64,000 bases of DNA from Paragonimus skrjabini miyazakii. Lineage: Eukaryota > Platyhelminthes > Trematoda > Plagiorchiida > Troglotrematidae. A program made the position numbers and the translations under genes. Positions within the stretch are counted from its first letter, which is position 1. Every line of letters begins with the position of its first letter. Positions 1 to 12,900 of the stretch are shown here, one piece after another. Below the pieces are notes generated by a model, which did no database searches, was not told the DNA's origin, and saw nothing but the letters and a program-made list of their open reading frames with translations. The stretch is taken from assembly GCA_014338405.1 (NCBI GenBank), contig JTDE01021564.1:114951-178950 (forward strand), read 5' to 3'.

Positions 1-3000
1 ACTGTATGGTTTGACAGCCGAATCCACTTATTTTTAGGGAGGAATTTGCTTTTTCAAGCTGTGCATTTTTACTAGCCGCGTCAGTTTCCTCCCCCCCTCT
101 TCCAGCAAAACTACGAAATATCACATATGACCTTGAAGGTTTAGTGGAAACAATCCAACACTATATACCTACAATTTACTGCATTTTTGTGTGTCCGAAT
201 GTAAGGGATAGCAACAAAAACAGAGAAAACCAGTAAAATTTATTCGACTTAATTACCAAGTGATATGCGTGAGTTACAAAAAGATACGTATATTTACTAC
301 TACAGTGTGGTAATGAGCAATTTGAAATTAAGTGAGTGTGATCAACAAACTGACTTGACTTATCGTGCGTACTAGAAACGTTTAGGCATTCGGTATTTGT
401 ATATATTATTTTTTAGACTATTCATGGAAGTTTTACAATAGCTCACCATTTCAGCCTTTCAAACCGTAAGGTTGGCAAATCACAATGGACTTTCTAATAT
501 TCATTTCATTTTCGTGTTGTTGCTGAAATTTGATTTGGAATTTGGTCGTTTATTTCTCGTCTTTTGAGTGGATAAGTCATTGCTTCCAGTCTTTGCAAAA
601 TGAGCTAAACTGGAATATCAATCCTTTCAGAGATATTCACTATTGCTGCTGCATGCCATAATCATCACTCAGTATAAACCACAGGTTCTCGTGAGCCAAT
701 TCTATTGGCCACGTGTCATTGGCCTCATATGTGACATGTCTAAACTTACAGGCATACTCGTTAAGTTTACTCTAAATTCTCATACAGAGATGGCCTACAA
801 ACGTCACCGTAACTGTAACAATTAGTCTCGCAAGTAGAAGATCTCGATCAGTTTACATGCACTACTTTTACTGAGAGCGCCGTACAATATGGTCGATCAT
901 TGATAAGCTGTCGGGTGTTTCGTTCGTTATAATGTCATTGTATCCTTTTTTGGGTCTACAAGATTCCCAGAACATTACTTATAAGGGAATAGGATTGGTT
1001 AGTTTCCTGCAAGAATTCAACCACTCTAAATATGATGTCAAGGAGACAGTAGTCAACACGGTTGTCATCTATGAACATGAATACGAAAGTTCAGATACTT
1101 TTAGAATCAATGGTATTCATCATTTATGGGTTTTACCGAAAGCGACACTAATACTTTTTGTTGAAATGAGTTAACTAAAAGTTTGCTTGAACTCGGTTAT
1201 GATTTCTTATTACTCAGATTTCCCGTTTCATCATTATTAGTTTCATCGCCATCGTTTCAAATCATGTTTTATTGCTGTCATCAACCCCAAGGCATCTGTT
1301 GTCAGTCTGACTGGCTCTTCCCACAAGAAGTCGGACCACAAAAGATGGTCCGTCTGAATATGCTTCCCTCAAAGTATGGCAGACAGCTTGTACCGGACTG
1401 GCTTACTCCTATCCCAGTAGGCAGGCACTTTCTTCACGTTTTGTCAACAACGGTGTTCTTGTTAAGATCCATCCCATACGATTGGGTCACATCCCATCGC
1501 TCCTAGTCATACGCATCGAAAGTGAAATTCGTGCGACTGAAAACATCATGTGATTTGTACATCACCTGAAGTAAAAAACTTACAATAACATTTTTTTAGC
1601 CCTTTCAAGAATACAACGTGCTACATTTGATCAATTTATTGCATTGTGATTCCACATGTTCCGTATCCTGGGCATGAGAAGTCTGTGAGACTCTACTACT
1701 AATGTGAGTATTCCGTTTCTCAAACGATTGGGATAAGCTGCACAATTCCACTTCCTATCGCAGAATGTAACCTCGGATCGATTACTTGTTGGTTTATTCG
1801 TTTGAAATTAAGGAGGTAAACGTAAACTCTCCTCCTTATACATATCGTGTTGAACTTGATCGAAAAACTAAATCTGGTTCACCATTTTGCATTTTTTGTC
1901 ATGTCAGGCTTGATTTACCTGTCACTTTCAAATTTCTTGAAGCGTAATTTCTCCATCAATGTCTAATACCGAACACGTATATTTTGAATACAACAGTACT
2001 ATACTATCAACAGTACAATCCACTAACCATCCTCTGAACCACATACTATTTCGAAATGATCATCACAGTTGTTTTATATGCCCAAACAACACCTGTACTA
2101 CACCTGTAGCCAAAAGTTACGCGATCTCCTGTCTGCGACTGATTAGCACCTGCTCAACAGTTGAAAAACTTCACTTTGACTGTAGTCAAGTAATGGCAAA
2201 CAGATGTATCTTCTCTAATATTCGTTTGTGTCAACTTGATGACCTTCGTCAACTTGACTTTGTGTCATTTGATTTGGTTACACAGTGGTTCTCTAGTTAG
2301 CAAATATTCCTTCACCCAGCCTAATCCGACTAGACGACTTTGATGAGTTTTCTCGGCCAGCCAGGTATGTGGTGGTCCATCACTAGACTTGCTATGAATG
2401 TAACAAATTATTAAGGCACTTTTTAAGGTGAACGACTAATCAGTTAACTTATTTCAACTGATATGGCTGGGGTACACCATAGTGTTCCCTACTGACGCCT
2501 TTACTGGTTAGTCTCAACACTAGAAAAAATGGTATTTATCAGATAGTAAAATTTCATAGTTTAAACTAAGTATTGCTTGGCCTAGGTCATCATGGTGATT
2601 TAGCAACTTCATCCATAACAGCAATTATTCCAGATTTTTTTGAATATCGATAGATTTTAGGGTAGTCTGTTTTGCTTTCTCAGAGTTGATTAGTTCATCA
2701 TGCTTCTGTCCTGTCATTGCTTATCTTCAGAATTAGAAGCGTTGGTGTGTCTTCCCAGGGTTCAGTAAACCACAATAAACATGGAAATAGTTACCAAGCC
2801 AGAACTGAGTGATCCAAACACAATGTGAATGTAATGTTATTTGGGTCTTATGGACTTGATAAATGTGATACAGAGTCACTTGTTCTATTGGCGATAAAAT
2901 TAGTGCCTGAACAAAAATCTTCTTTACACAGAGAATAGGGTTTTGTAGCCAGATTCCGCTTATCACCACTGCACCAAACTCGGTCCCACGCCATATACCG

Positions 3001-3079
3001 AATTATATTTGAAACAGTTTAAGACAACGGCGGTCAGAGCACGTTATTGAAATGCACGTGAAATTCTGACACTCGTCCA
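1..3079. other. Upstream stretch with no recognised gene
   Basis: AT-leaning sequence with only short, unrelated open frames on either strand. I specifically looked for the two missing nAChR exons (a 45-nt exon ending in a W-L-x-x pattern before GT, and the preceding exon) and did not find a convincing one. No repeat family shared with the rest of the window was recognised here. Confidence 0.5.
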
Positions 3080-4255
3080 GATAAAGGCCCTAAGAAACTT
3101 ACAAAATGACAGTAGTATCTTGCTTACTAAACCTGATAAATGAGCGGGGATAATTCCGTTAGATAAGCAAGTTTATCTAGACAAGATGAATGAGTTACTT
3201 AGTTAAGATACCACAACGCGAAGAATGGAGATCGAAAAAGACAAGAAGCCTGTCGACGAGAGAAACTCTGGAGAAAATTGGTTAGAATAGTAAGTTAGTG
3301 CCCCACTGGATGCAATACATTGAATGAGTACTACCAAAACTTTATGGATTAGTCACAATTCTGAAAAGACTGCTTACTGCTAAGTCCGATTTTGGATATG
3401 CTTAGTTCGGTACATCATGCTGGCGAAATGGTTAGTTCGACTGTTGAAACCAATTGGTAACAGATTAGTTTCAGGGAGCCTCGAAGATAAGTTCTACATC
3501 AGACAGGTTATTGAAGTTACAGAAGGTCCAAATTTTGCAGGTAAAAGACTGCTACAGTTAAGTCTTTGTGTCCTGGTTACAAACATACCGTTGAGAGAAG
3601 TTGTTGATTTTCTGATTGATTACATAATTTTGAATGGGATGATTCTTGAATTATCGGGTGAATGCCCAAAGAAGCTACTGTTAAGACTTACGCAGGATAC
3701 ACAATTTCAGTTTCACGGAAAAGATATATTGTCCAATTGATTGGACCACAATGTGCTTTATCGCTAGGCCCTTTGTCGACTGACATAATCTTAGGCTGAT
3801 TGATCAGATTAAAAATGATCTGACTGGTTGAACAACATGACGTACACATACGCATTTCATATCACATATGTAACATTGACGCCGAGTCTCTGATATGGTA
3901 GCTAACTCGGCTATAAAAAAAACAAACCACTAGAAAGGAAACGTGACGGGACGTAAGACTAAATTTTCTTGACAATGTGTTATTGAAACGTCTAAATTGA
4001 CTGATTCAAAGAGGTTTACGTAAAAATAGGACATGGTATGAACAGCAAATACGTTTCCTTAGTTTTCTGCCAAAGAAGCAGAAACGGAACGTGCCAAACT
4101 GTCTATTGTGGCAAATCTATAAAATACATCCTGAGGACGTGCTAGACAAATAGCCCAAGCTTTTGTGAAACGTTTTACAAATTCCGACAAATTCTTAGCT
4201 CAAAATATACAACGATCGCGAATCCTCTGTCAGGTATAACATGATCTATAACAAC
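3080..4255 (+). pseudogene. Decayed Penelope-like element, RT region
   Basis: Translation in shifting frames parallels the better-kept PLE at 55-57 kb. It shows KALRNLQND...LLTKPDK (RT start, compare ISKPDKGAG), IIPLDKQVYLDKMNELL, CVLVTNIPLREVVDFLID (compare DVTSLLTSIPLRETIEFI), DTQFQFHG, GPQCALSLGPLSTDIIL (the SPLGPxxADIF block) and finally LSFLDNVLLKR near 3970 (compare ISFLDVFLSRR). Several stops and frame changes interrupt it, so it is dead. No GIY-YIG part was recognised at its 3' side. Confidence 0.75.
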
Positions 4256-5656
4256 AACCCTCTGGAAAAGATGAACTCACTCGTGTATGGATTACTTGCA
4301 CTGTTCTGAGGATGACTTCATACTGAACAGCTATGACTGTCGTTCACTTGTGGACCGATCGTGCATCTCTAGCCCGAAGATTCAGTGCCCGGTAGTGCTA
4401 CTTCATCTTGAATTCACCCTTTTTCCTGTTCCTGAGGAGCAAGTTATATCGGTTGCACGACAATGCGCTTGTCGGAGAAGATACGGGAATGCCATTCTAC
4501 TTGGTTGACAACCAAAGAACGACGAAAGATCTCCAGTGAAATGTTGGCCCACCTAGTCGACTGAAGTCACAGTCAACGTGGGAATCGTATTCAAGCTTAT
4601 TAACCACGTCACATGAGAAGCATGAACTGCTGCATTTTAGCGGGTGCAAAGGCAATCATAATACATAACACTAAATTCACACTGTATTGGAGACCACTTT
4701 ATCTTGGCTTGACAACTATTTTCTTCTCTACTGCACTGTATTTGGCCCCAGAATGACATGCTAAAAACGAGCCTGTTCATCACGTTTTGACTTCTGACTA
4801 ACTTTCATGGTACACTTAAACAGTCGAAACAAACCTAATTTCAGATGCATGTCCAAAAGTACTTGATTCTTGCTAGCGGATCTAGAAGCTTTATCTCGCA
4901 TTTGAAACTTACACTTCAATCAGACGGACTCGTATTGTATAGGTTGGAAACTTTAGTAAATAACGCGTACGTTTTCGATTTATTACTGACGATTCTCACG
5001 AATGTTTACTTAGTCATAGTGGTACCAAAATAAGGGAACAGTCCATGAAGATCATTCTTTAGAGAACAATTCATAGAGAAGCGCTGTGAGTCCTTTAGTC
5101 CGTAACTAAATCGGTACAGGTATGATGCGGTCGAACTCAGTAAATTAATGATTTCTCAATGAATTTGAAAAGAAATGACCCAACGTAAGCTAGTGAGAAA
5201 AATTTTGAACAAAAAATGCAATTGTCACTTCGTTTCAGGGCTCCTCAAAACCAGCGCATACACACACACACACGGTCCACCCGTAGTTTTCCTCAATATT
5301 TTACAGAAAGATAACAAACTCCTGAGAGAATTCATAGAATTTTCCGCTCACTACGGAGGCAGCATTATTACTTACGTATATTGTATAGCGTGCAAGAGGT
5401 TTGTTGACAAAATCCTTGAAAGTGAAAGTCCTCCACCACTCCAAGACATACCCCAATATTCATCGAATCCTGTTACACCGACAAATTGTCCAACACAACT
5501 TTCCCTCAGCCATCACTGAGACGGAAAGGCATAAGCAGACATCTCTCTATTGTAACAGCCTCCGATCCTATGTAACAAGGCTGTTAAACAGGTCTCTGCA
5601 TGCTTGTACTAAAGAGTCAGCCCTTATCTAATTAGAAATTTCTCAACAGTTCCGTA
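4256..5656. other. Stretch with no recognised gene
   Basis: Open frames of up to about 115 codons (for example 5175-5519) resemble nothing I know. A short (CA)n run sits at about 5261-5276. No conserved element seen. Confidence 0.45.
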
Positions 5657-5940
5657 AACTGGTGAGTAGTGAAAGATTTTGGTTTGTGGTGATGATGACT
5701 GTCATATTTACACAGACTTTTTAGCCAGCCCCTTCGGAAAACGTACTAGACTCTAGTTCAGTTCTTGTTAAAGCTGGTCAGTAGTACGTATTCTTACCAC
5801 GACCGGAAACTGGATCCCGGCCACGCTTTCGTGAGGCGACCGTGTTGACCATTGCACCGATGGCTTCCGATAAGCCATGACTGAATTATCATATGCAAAC
5901 ACTCAGTCACATTCGCTTGTGAGTGGTGATCATATTGTCG
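5657..5940 (-). repeat. tRNA-derived HHR-SINE, decayed copy
   Basis: Minus-strand copy of the tRNA/hammerhead SINE family. It starts with the family end GGTGAGTAGT at about 5660. The ribozyme region (about 5745-5795) has CTGACCA in place of CTGANGA and no GAAA, so it is inactive. The tRNA-like part follows at about 5810-5870, read in reverse, with the A-box-like and B-box-like blocks still recognisable. The far end is the GTGAGTGGTGATCA segment that starts plus-strand copies. Confidence 0.7.
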
Positions 5941-6029
5941 AATCACCTTGAGTTGAAAAACACAGTAACTGTCCTGACCTGAAAGTTTAAATCTCAGAAA
6001 GCATAAGGCCTGGTGAACGATATTTTGCT

Positions 6030-6420
6030 TTCATCTAAACCGTTGTGTCACATCCCGTAAATCCAAAAGACAGTCAGCAAATTATCCTCTGTATTGTGAG
6101 TACTAGACTATATCATTGTTGTGCCCTTGATATAGAAGACGGATACAGTTAAGTAAGCAGTATTACTATGTTATAGCAAAGAAAAGTCTATGGTAAGAAC
6201 TGCAGGCAGCAGCAAGTAGACGGCAGATTGTACATCTACAAGCAAGTGTTAGCAGGCTAAAGATTACTTGTCCAATCAGGACAGTTACGTGACCTAATCC
6301 AAACAGACAAAGGCAAGAGAAAGGTTGAGGGTACACTGGCGCCGTGCCCTGACTGATGAATCATACAAATGGGCTGGCAGCACAGTCACACGCTGTCTGC
6401 GTGCAGGCTCTTGGCAGAAA
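6030..6420. repeat. Dispersed repeat D, copy 1
   Basis: Shares scattered blocks in the same order and orientation with 62640-63050, for example ATCCAAAAGA followed by AGT-AGCAAA, then GAAGA--ATACAGT-AAG-AGTA. The alignment is diffuse with many small gaps, so this is an old repeat of unknown class. It overlaps the spurious open frames at 6294-6549. Confidence 0.5.
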
Positions 6421-6860
6421 AAAACTAACCTCTTCTCTTCTGTGTATTCGGGCAATAGATTGACTGGACCGGGTCCGGCAACACTGAGTTGCCGGGGCAC
6501 TCAGCTGCCTTTGTCATGCATAGTACGTCACCGGCATCGTTGTTTGTAAAGGACGAACAGCTTTCAGGGCGTTCTCTATTGCACTTGTTTAAGTGCACGT
6601 GCTTTGTCTTTGTACTCTGCTCGATAAATGCATTTCGTCAGTCCTGTCTGACCAGAATAGTCGGCAGTATTGATATCTATTTACTATTGGTTACGACTGA
6701 AAGATTGTTAACGTGTGTTCTCGATAAACTGCGCACTAAGATGTCAGCGAATGAATCATTGAATATACGTATTCATGACTCACAGGCCACAAGAAAACTA
6801 GCCTGATTTGATTCGTTTCTCCGTTTCCCTGCTTTTTTGAACCTAACCCAAATCGTTCAG

Positions 6861-6970
6861 AGTTGGGACGATTATCATTTCAAGTGGGATCCGAAAGACT
6901 TCGGGAATGTGTCAGTCCTCAATCTGCCTTACACTGCTGTGTGGAGACCGGATATTTTGTTGTACAATTG
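6861..6970 (+). CDS. nAChR exon (extracellular domain, loop A)
   Basis: Coding exon of 110 nt after a TTCAG acceptor, ending before GTAAGT (phase 2). It encodes SWDDYHFKWD...WRPDILLYN, matching the alpha7 segment that begins SWTDHYL and ends in WKPDILLYN, with the loop A tyrosine. A glycosylation sequon NVS follows the FGN. The split codon made with the next exon is TGT, so the usual S/N/V after LLYN is Cys here. This is the first recognisable exon; the preceding 45-nt and 140-nt exons expected from alpha7 gene structure were not found upstream. Confidence 0.92.
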
Positions 6971-9900
6971 GTAAGTATTTGTGTATGAATTATGCTATTT
7001 GGTGTCCGATTTGCTTTACACCGTGAAACTCATTAAAATAAGTCATGACGAACATAAACCACAAGCATTTGATAAAACATGTTGCCAATTTAACACCTCT
7101 TCAGAAGGGAAAACTAAACCAGTTTGCCATATTCCTTGATAAATTGGAGATTCCACGATTGGAAGTGACAGGATGATCAGGCAACCTGAGTAGTACTTTC
7201 AAGTGGTTATAGATGGATGCATACGCAATGAGCTCGTGCCCTATATGCCTTCCAGTGATGCAGTGGTTAACAGAGTTGCCTTACCAGAAAAAAAGGCGGA
7301 GTTCATATCTTGGTCGTGGTAAGGGTATACATTATAGGCTAGCTTTAACAAAGGTGAAACTAGAGCATAATGCTTCTTTTAAAACAGGGCTGACCAGAAA
7401 GTCTACCTGAATGTGGAAGCTACGATTGACTGTGGTTGATTTCTAGTGTAGCCTGTCAGAAAATCAAATTACTCATTAAGATCTTACAGACTTTTATGGT
7501 CTACCCCGTTAGTTCAACGTAACATAACCCACTCATCACCCACATGTGATCATAGGTTTGGCGTCCAGGTGACATGTTATGGCCAGTTGCTTTCGACGGG
7601 ACGCATAGTAGGTGGGTGACGATCTCACGGGAACTAGTACCAAGTGTCCATCCCTTTATCTGGTTGGGAGTTGAACTTCGGCTCATATTTTTAAGGATTT
7701 TGTTCATTTCATATCAGTGAAATCTCTAATCATTTAATATCAGCGACTCTAACCTGTAGAAATTGATTTGTTTTCAAGATGCTGCTTGGACTATATATAA
7801 ATTGTTGTCGCTCAACAGCTGGATCAATCCGTTTGTGGAATGCCCATATCTCGATCTAAAACATGTCTGAACGTGAAATTTTAACGAGAGATCTCAAGCA
7901 CAGAACAAAAACTTCGAGAACAAAATTTGGCAACCCCTAAAGGGTTTCGGTAAAGTGCGCACACATACTGTGCTCACATAATTCAACCTGAACGAAAGCA
8001 TAAGGAAATTATTTAACTAACTAGTCTTTCCTGTTTTCAGTTGAATTCAGTTTGTTGTTTGGAAGGGTAACAATTATGTACGTAAATCAGAAAACATATA
8101 GATTGAACATCATCCACAATTGATCGCAGCCGTCTCTTTTCCATAAAATTTCCAGTCAACCTCTTCAGAAATGAAGCACTAGCCTCCAATTTCGCTCTTA
8201 TTAAAGCTCGTCAGTAATGCATATCCTCGCCAAAACTGAGGTTAGAACTCCGGCCAAGCTTTTCTGAGACAACCGTGTTTACCACTGCGCCACTGACTTC
8301 ACATTAGGCGGGACCGGATTATCATACGGGAACGCTCACCCACTTTCCCCTGTGAGTAATGATCAGGTTGCTCTATCGTCACATCAGTAATCAAAATACC
8401 GCTCGACATGTTAATGATTTTTGTGATTTCAACTTGGAGAGAAGTCCTACTAGTGGGGTCATCGACTGGAATTAACAGGACAGTAACTGTGTCTCCTCTC
8501 TTCCCCGTCTCCTGATCATTACTGGCAAGCAAAAGTTGTTAAGGGTCCAGATTTGATACTTTGGTCGTATTCAATGTGAGGTCAATGGCGCAGAGGCCAA
8601 CACGGTTGCCTCATGAAAAGCGTGGCCGGAGTTCTAGTCTCAGCAGTACTGACGAGCTGCACTAATGAGAGCGAAACTCGAGTCTAGTGCTTCTGCTTTT
8701 CGAAAGGGGCCGGCTGGAAAATCTATGGGAAAGCGACAGCTGCGATCAATTATGGGTGAGGTTCAATCTACATGAAAACCAAAATCCCCTACTACTCATC
8801 AGTAATCAAATACCGCTCAACAAGTCAATGATTTCTGTGATNNNNNNNNNNNNNNNNNNNNNNNNNNNNNNNNNNNNNNNNNNNNNNNNNNNNNNNNNNN
8901 NNNNNNNNNNNNNNNNNNNNNNNNNNNNNNNNNNNNNNNNNAATCTTGTGCCTAAAATGGAAACAGATATGTAAAATGGTATAGTGATCAATATTGATAA
9001 GTATTTTTCAGTCAATACGGATATTCACAAACTTTATAAGTTTCAAAAACACCACTGTTCCATTTTTGTCGGTTTGTGCCACACGTTCAGTCGTAACTGA
9101 TATGTCACACGTTTTTTATTATATGATTGATGCTTACAGTGTAAGTAAGTAAGTAAGTAAGTATTTCAACTCACTTTACTGAACCACCATCAACATTTAG
9201 ATCAAAAGTTTGCAGTAGCCGATAGGGCACACGCACTCTTTGAGTAGGTTAGAGGCTAAACGAACTCAACACACTTTTCAGTCTTGCATTTCACGAATTT
9301 TTTTTCTTTAGTTGTCAAATTGTTCATGAGTAGTGAAACTCTAACAGTTCCGTTAAACGGATCCTATTCGATTCAACTCCTAATCAAACCACGACGAAGA
9401 AAAACAATCTAACGGCGCACTAATCAGATGTCGTTTTAGGCTACATCATGATTGAACAAGCAGTTGCAGTGCTGCTTACTGCTGTGTCGGATTTTTTTGC
9501 TCTACTGAATCAAACGGCTGACAGCTTATGGCCTCACATGTACTACTGTTAACATCTAATGATAGGCCTCAAGTTCTATAGTATTGAAACACTAGGCTCG
9601 ATTTTCGCTCTCAAGAGAGCAGCTCATCTGTAGTACATATCCTTGTCACTGCTGGGACTAGAATTCCGACCACGCTTTCATGAGGCAACCGTGTTGGCCA
9701 CTGCGCTACTCAGCTCACATTAGGTACGACCGACTTATATGTGAACTCATCAGTAATCAAAATACCACTCAACAAGTTAATGATTTCTGTAATTTCAACT
9801 TGAAGAGAAGTCTTAGTCTATGGGTCATCGATTGGAGTCAACAGAACAGTTACTGTACATCCTTTCGAGGCGATCGGGCAATCAGAGCATTACTCACAAG

Positions 9901-12900
9901 CAAATGTAGTTGAACGTTCATATACGATAATTCGGCCCTGCCTAATGTGAGGTCAATGGTGCAGTGGTCAACACGATTGTCTCATGAAAAGCGTAGCCGT
10001 AGCGTAGCGTAGTGCCGACAGTGGCAAGAATATGCACTACTGACGAGCTGTTCTAATGAGAACGAAACTCGAGTCTAATGCTTCTATACGAAAAGGGGCC
10101 GACTGGAAAGTCTATGAGAATGCGACAGCCGCGATCAATTGCGGGTGATAGTCAGCATATTTAAGCACTGAAGTAATCAAGATGCAGTGCAAGAAAATGC
10201 AACGAACCGCTCTGCGGTAGGAAATGGTGTTTTAAATGTTCGAACCTGACATTGACAACCATGACTTCTCGGGGTTGTTATTAAATGCAACTGAGTATCT
10301 GTTGTCGAGAAGATGTGCAAGCATACATCCTTATTATAGATTTTCTGAATAGACAACCCATGTACCACCCGCGATTTGGCTCACAAAATACCCATTGTAA
10401 GTTATCCTTTCTAGCTGGTCACAAGTCAAACAGTGATGTACGCAGTCAGCCACATTTACGTTTCACTTCCTCTGATACTCAGCACTGATATCCGTTCATA
10501 GCTGAAGCCTCATTAATCTGCACAGTTAATAGACTACTAATCGATCTTCTCTTTCGTCTTCCCGGAAAAATTGCTGGTCAAACCAAGGCTAATCACTATA
10601 TGATCGCTTCAGTTGCCAGAGCTGTTATCATACGTAACCTCTGCTCGAAAATCCAATATGCATGGTTCACTGCTGCATGATCATTGAATAGCCAGTATGA
10701 CTGCGAGTGGTTTTAAGATACATTAAGATACACACCTTTCAGTTCAGCGAACCGCTATACTCCGTAAATTTCAAAATCTTTAGGTTGTAAATTTCACGAA
10801 TAATGTCGTCCCTATCCTCCACTTTAACTTTCAACAAAAAGTGGTTCAGTGACAGCTTTCCACATTTTACATCTGATCTATGGATTGCAGAAGGAAAGTA
10901 ATGTTTTGCGATATTGATATTGTAAAAGTTAATGTATTCAGTAGTATTGTTCAACAGCGGCTGGATCCGATGCCTCTTTACGCACAAGTTATTGTTTTTC
11001 TTGATTAGATTGAACGAATAATCAGAGCATTCTTGGAATGAATGCACAAGTATGACATGCCTAAAATCCACACCACGGAAAGATCGCTGGTTTTTTGCAT
11101 TCCTCTACAATCAAAGGCGAGGCTTTTCTTCTCATTTTTTGCAGCACAACATTAAAGCCAAACTGATTTTAAAAACTTCGACCTCAGTGCTTCCGCATGT
11201 TTCATTGCCAGCGTTTCTTCCAACAAACTGCGGCAGTATAGTACAGTTCCATCAACATTGAAAGCATTTTTTTCACTGCAATTCAGCAGCAAGTTGAAAA
11301 CAAAAGTCATCAGGTACATCTCGTGGGACATCCTCCTTTTTTCACCAAACATTATTGTGATTCATCAAGTCTAGTTTATGTGGATTCAACCCGTAGAGGG
11401 CATTTCGTTAGAGAAATCACTCTTTAGATGTTATAAACACTTGTACGCTTAGCATGCTGGCAAAGTTAGTTGCCTGTCCACAAACGACAGGTTGTTCACC
11501 ATACATTTTCGGCACTTAGGAAGACCACTGTAAAATAATTTCGTTGACCTCGTCACTTGTAAGTAACATTTACGTGAAGATAACTCACTTTCAACGTAAT
11601 TCCTGGTAGAAACCCCATGCAATGGGACACTTTGGATTGTTTTTCGAATTACACTGACAGGGTTTACTAGTGAGAGTTGGGTAGCATGGTCTTCTGATAA
11701 TTTTTCCCAAGTCTGTGACTTTGCCCAAAACAAGAATTTTTACGTAAAACTCAGCTGACCGATGTGCATGTGAACCAAAAGAAATCACAAATAACCTTGA
11801 CATAATGTTATCCAAAACCTCCAGATTGTTCATCTGTGATGAGCCAAAAGTTGGGTCACATTCATCCAAGTAAGCTTGAATAAATGTCAATCCTGTACAC
11901 TCAGCTGAGTCTCAAACCAAAGTAACATTAAAAGGGCAACCAATGAGTAAATGTCTGAAAACTTATTTGACCAACTCTAGCGGCTACACAATCTGAACTG
12001 CAAAACAAGTTCTACATTATGAGGTCATATACGCATGAAAAATTTGGCCGGGTTCATCAATCAGCGTTGGGATATTTGGAAATGGTTTCCAAGGTGCTAC
12101 ATCTTAAACCAAGACAACACATGAATTATAACTAATCACATGGGAGAGTGGTAAAGTTGAGTTAATTCTATAGGTGTTAAAGAGTAGACTGTATATTACG
12201 AACTTTCAACATAGTTATCGAAATCCACAGGGGAGGAATCATAAAAGAACTTGCAACAACAAAGGTAAGTTGGCAGTTCCAAAGCAGTGACCACTGACAC
12301 ATGTAGTGGATAAATTGCCAGATGCTGACCGATCTGCAACTACTGCATAGGCTAGGTTGTAACGTGAAATCTATCCGTACATGATTGTCAGTATCTGTGA
12401 CAATAACCTGGTTACAGCATCTGCTGAACAAAATAACTGCGAAGTTGGAAATCAAGTCTGTAATGGGGAAAGCAAAACATCTTGCAGGATGACAACATTG
12501 TCTGAGACCAATCCAGATAGTCTACCGTACAACCATCGTAAATTCAAGCAAGATATGAGGAGTTAGAAAAGTAAGGTTTAGTTTCCTCATCTATTGCGTT
12601 TTATTGTCTTACTGACGGGACTCAGCCAGCCGTTTGTGACTGACATGCAAATTAGGTGCCATTCACCAAAATCTTCCTGCAACTCTAGTGATCTTGACCT
12701 TGTGGACCAGTGGGAAATGTAAGGATCTCCATTCTGCGGCAGCCTACTATTCTGAAATTCATTCAGGGATTGTGGGATCTATATCCCGAAATCCGTGGTG
12801 CTGTGGAGACTAATTGTTTGCACTTTCAGGGTGGAAGCTGCAAAATGCCAAGTGCAACAGATGATCTTGTAATTTTATCGAGCGTGTATTTATCAAACGG

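Noticed and set aside
1..6860. Missing 5' nAChR exons in this stretch
   Set aside because: No segment with the expected N-x-W-L pattern before a donor and no signal peptide followed by receptor sequence was found; I do not assign any.
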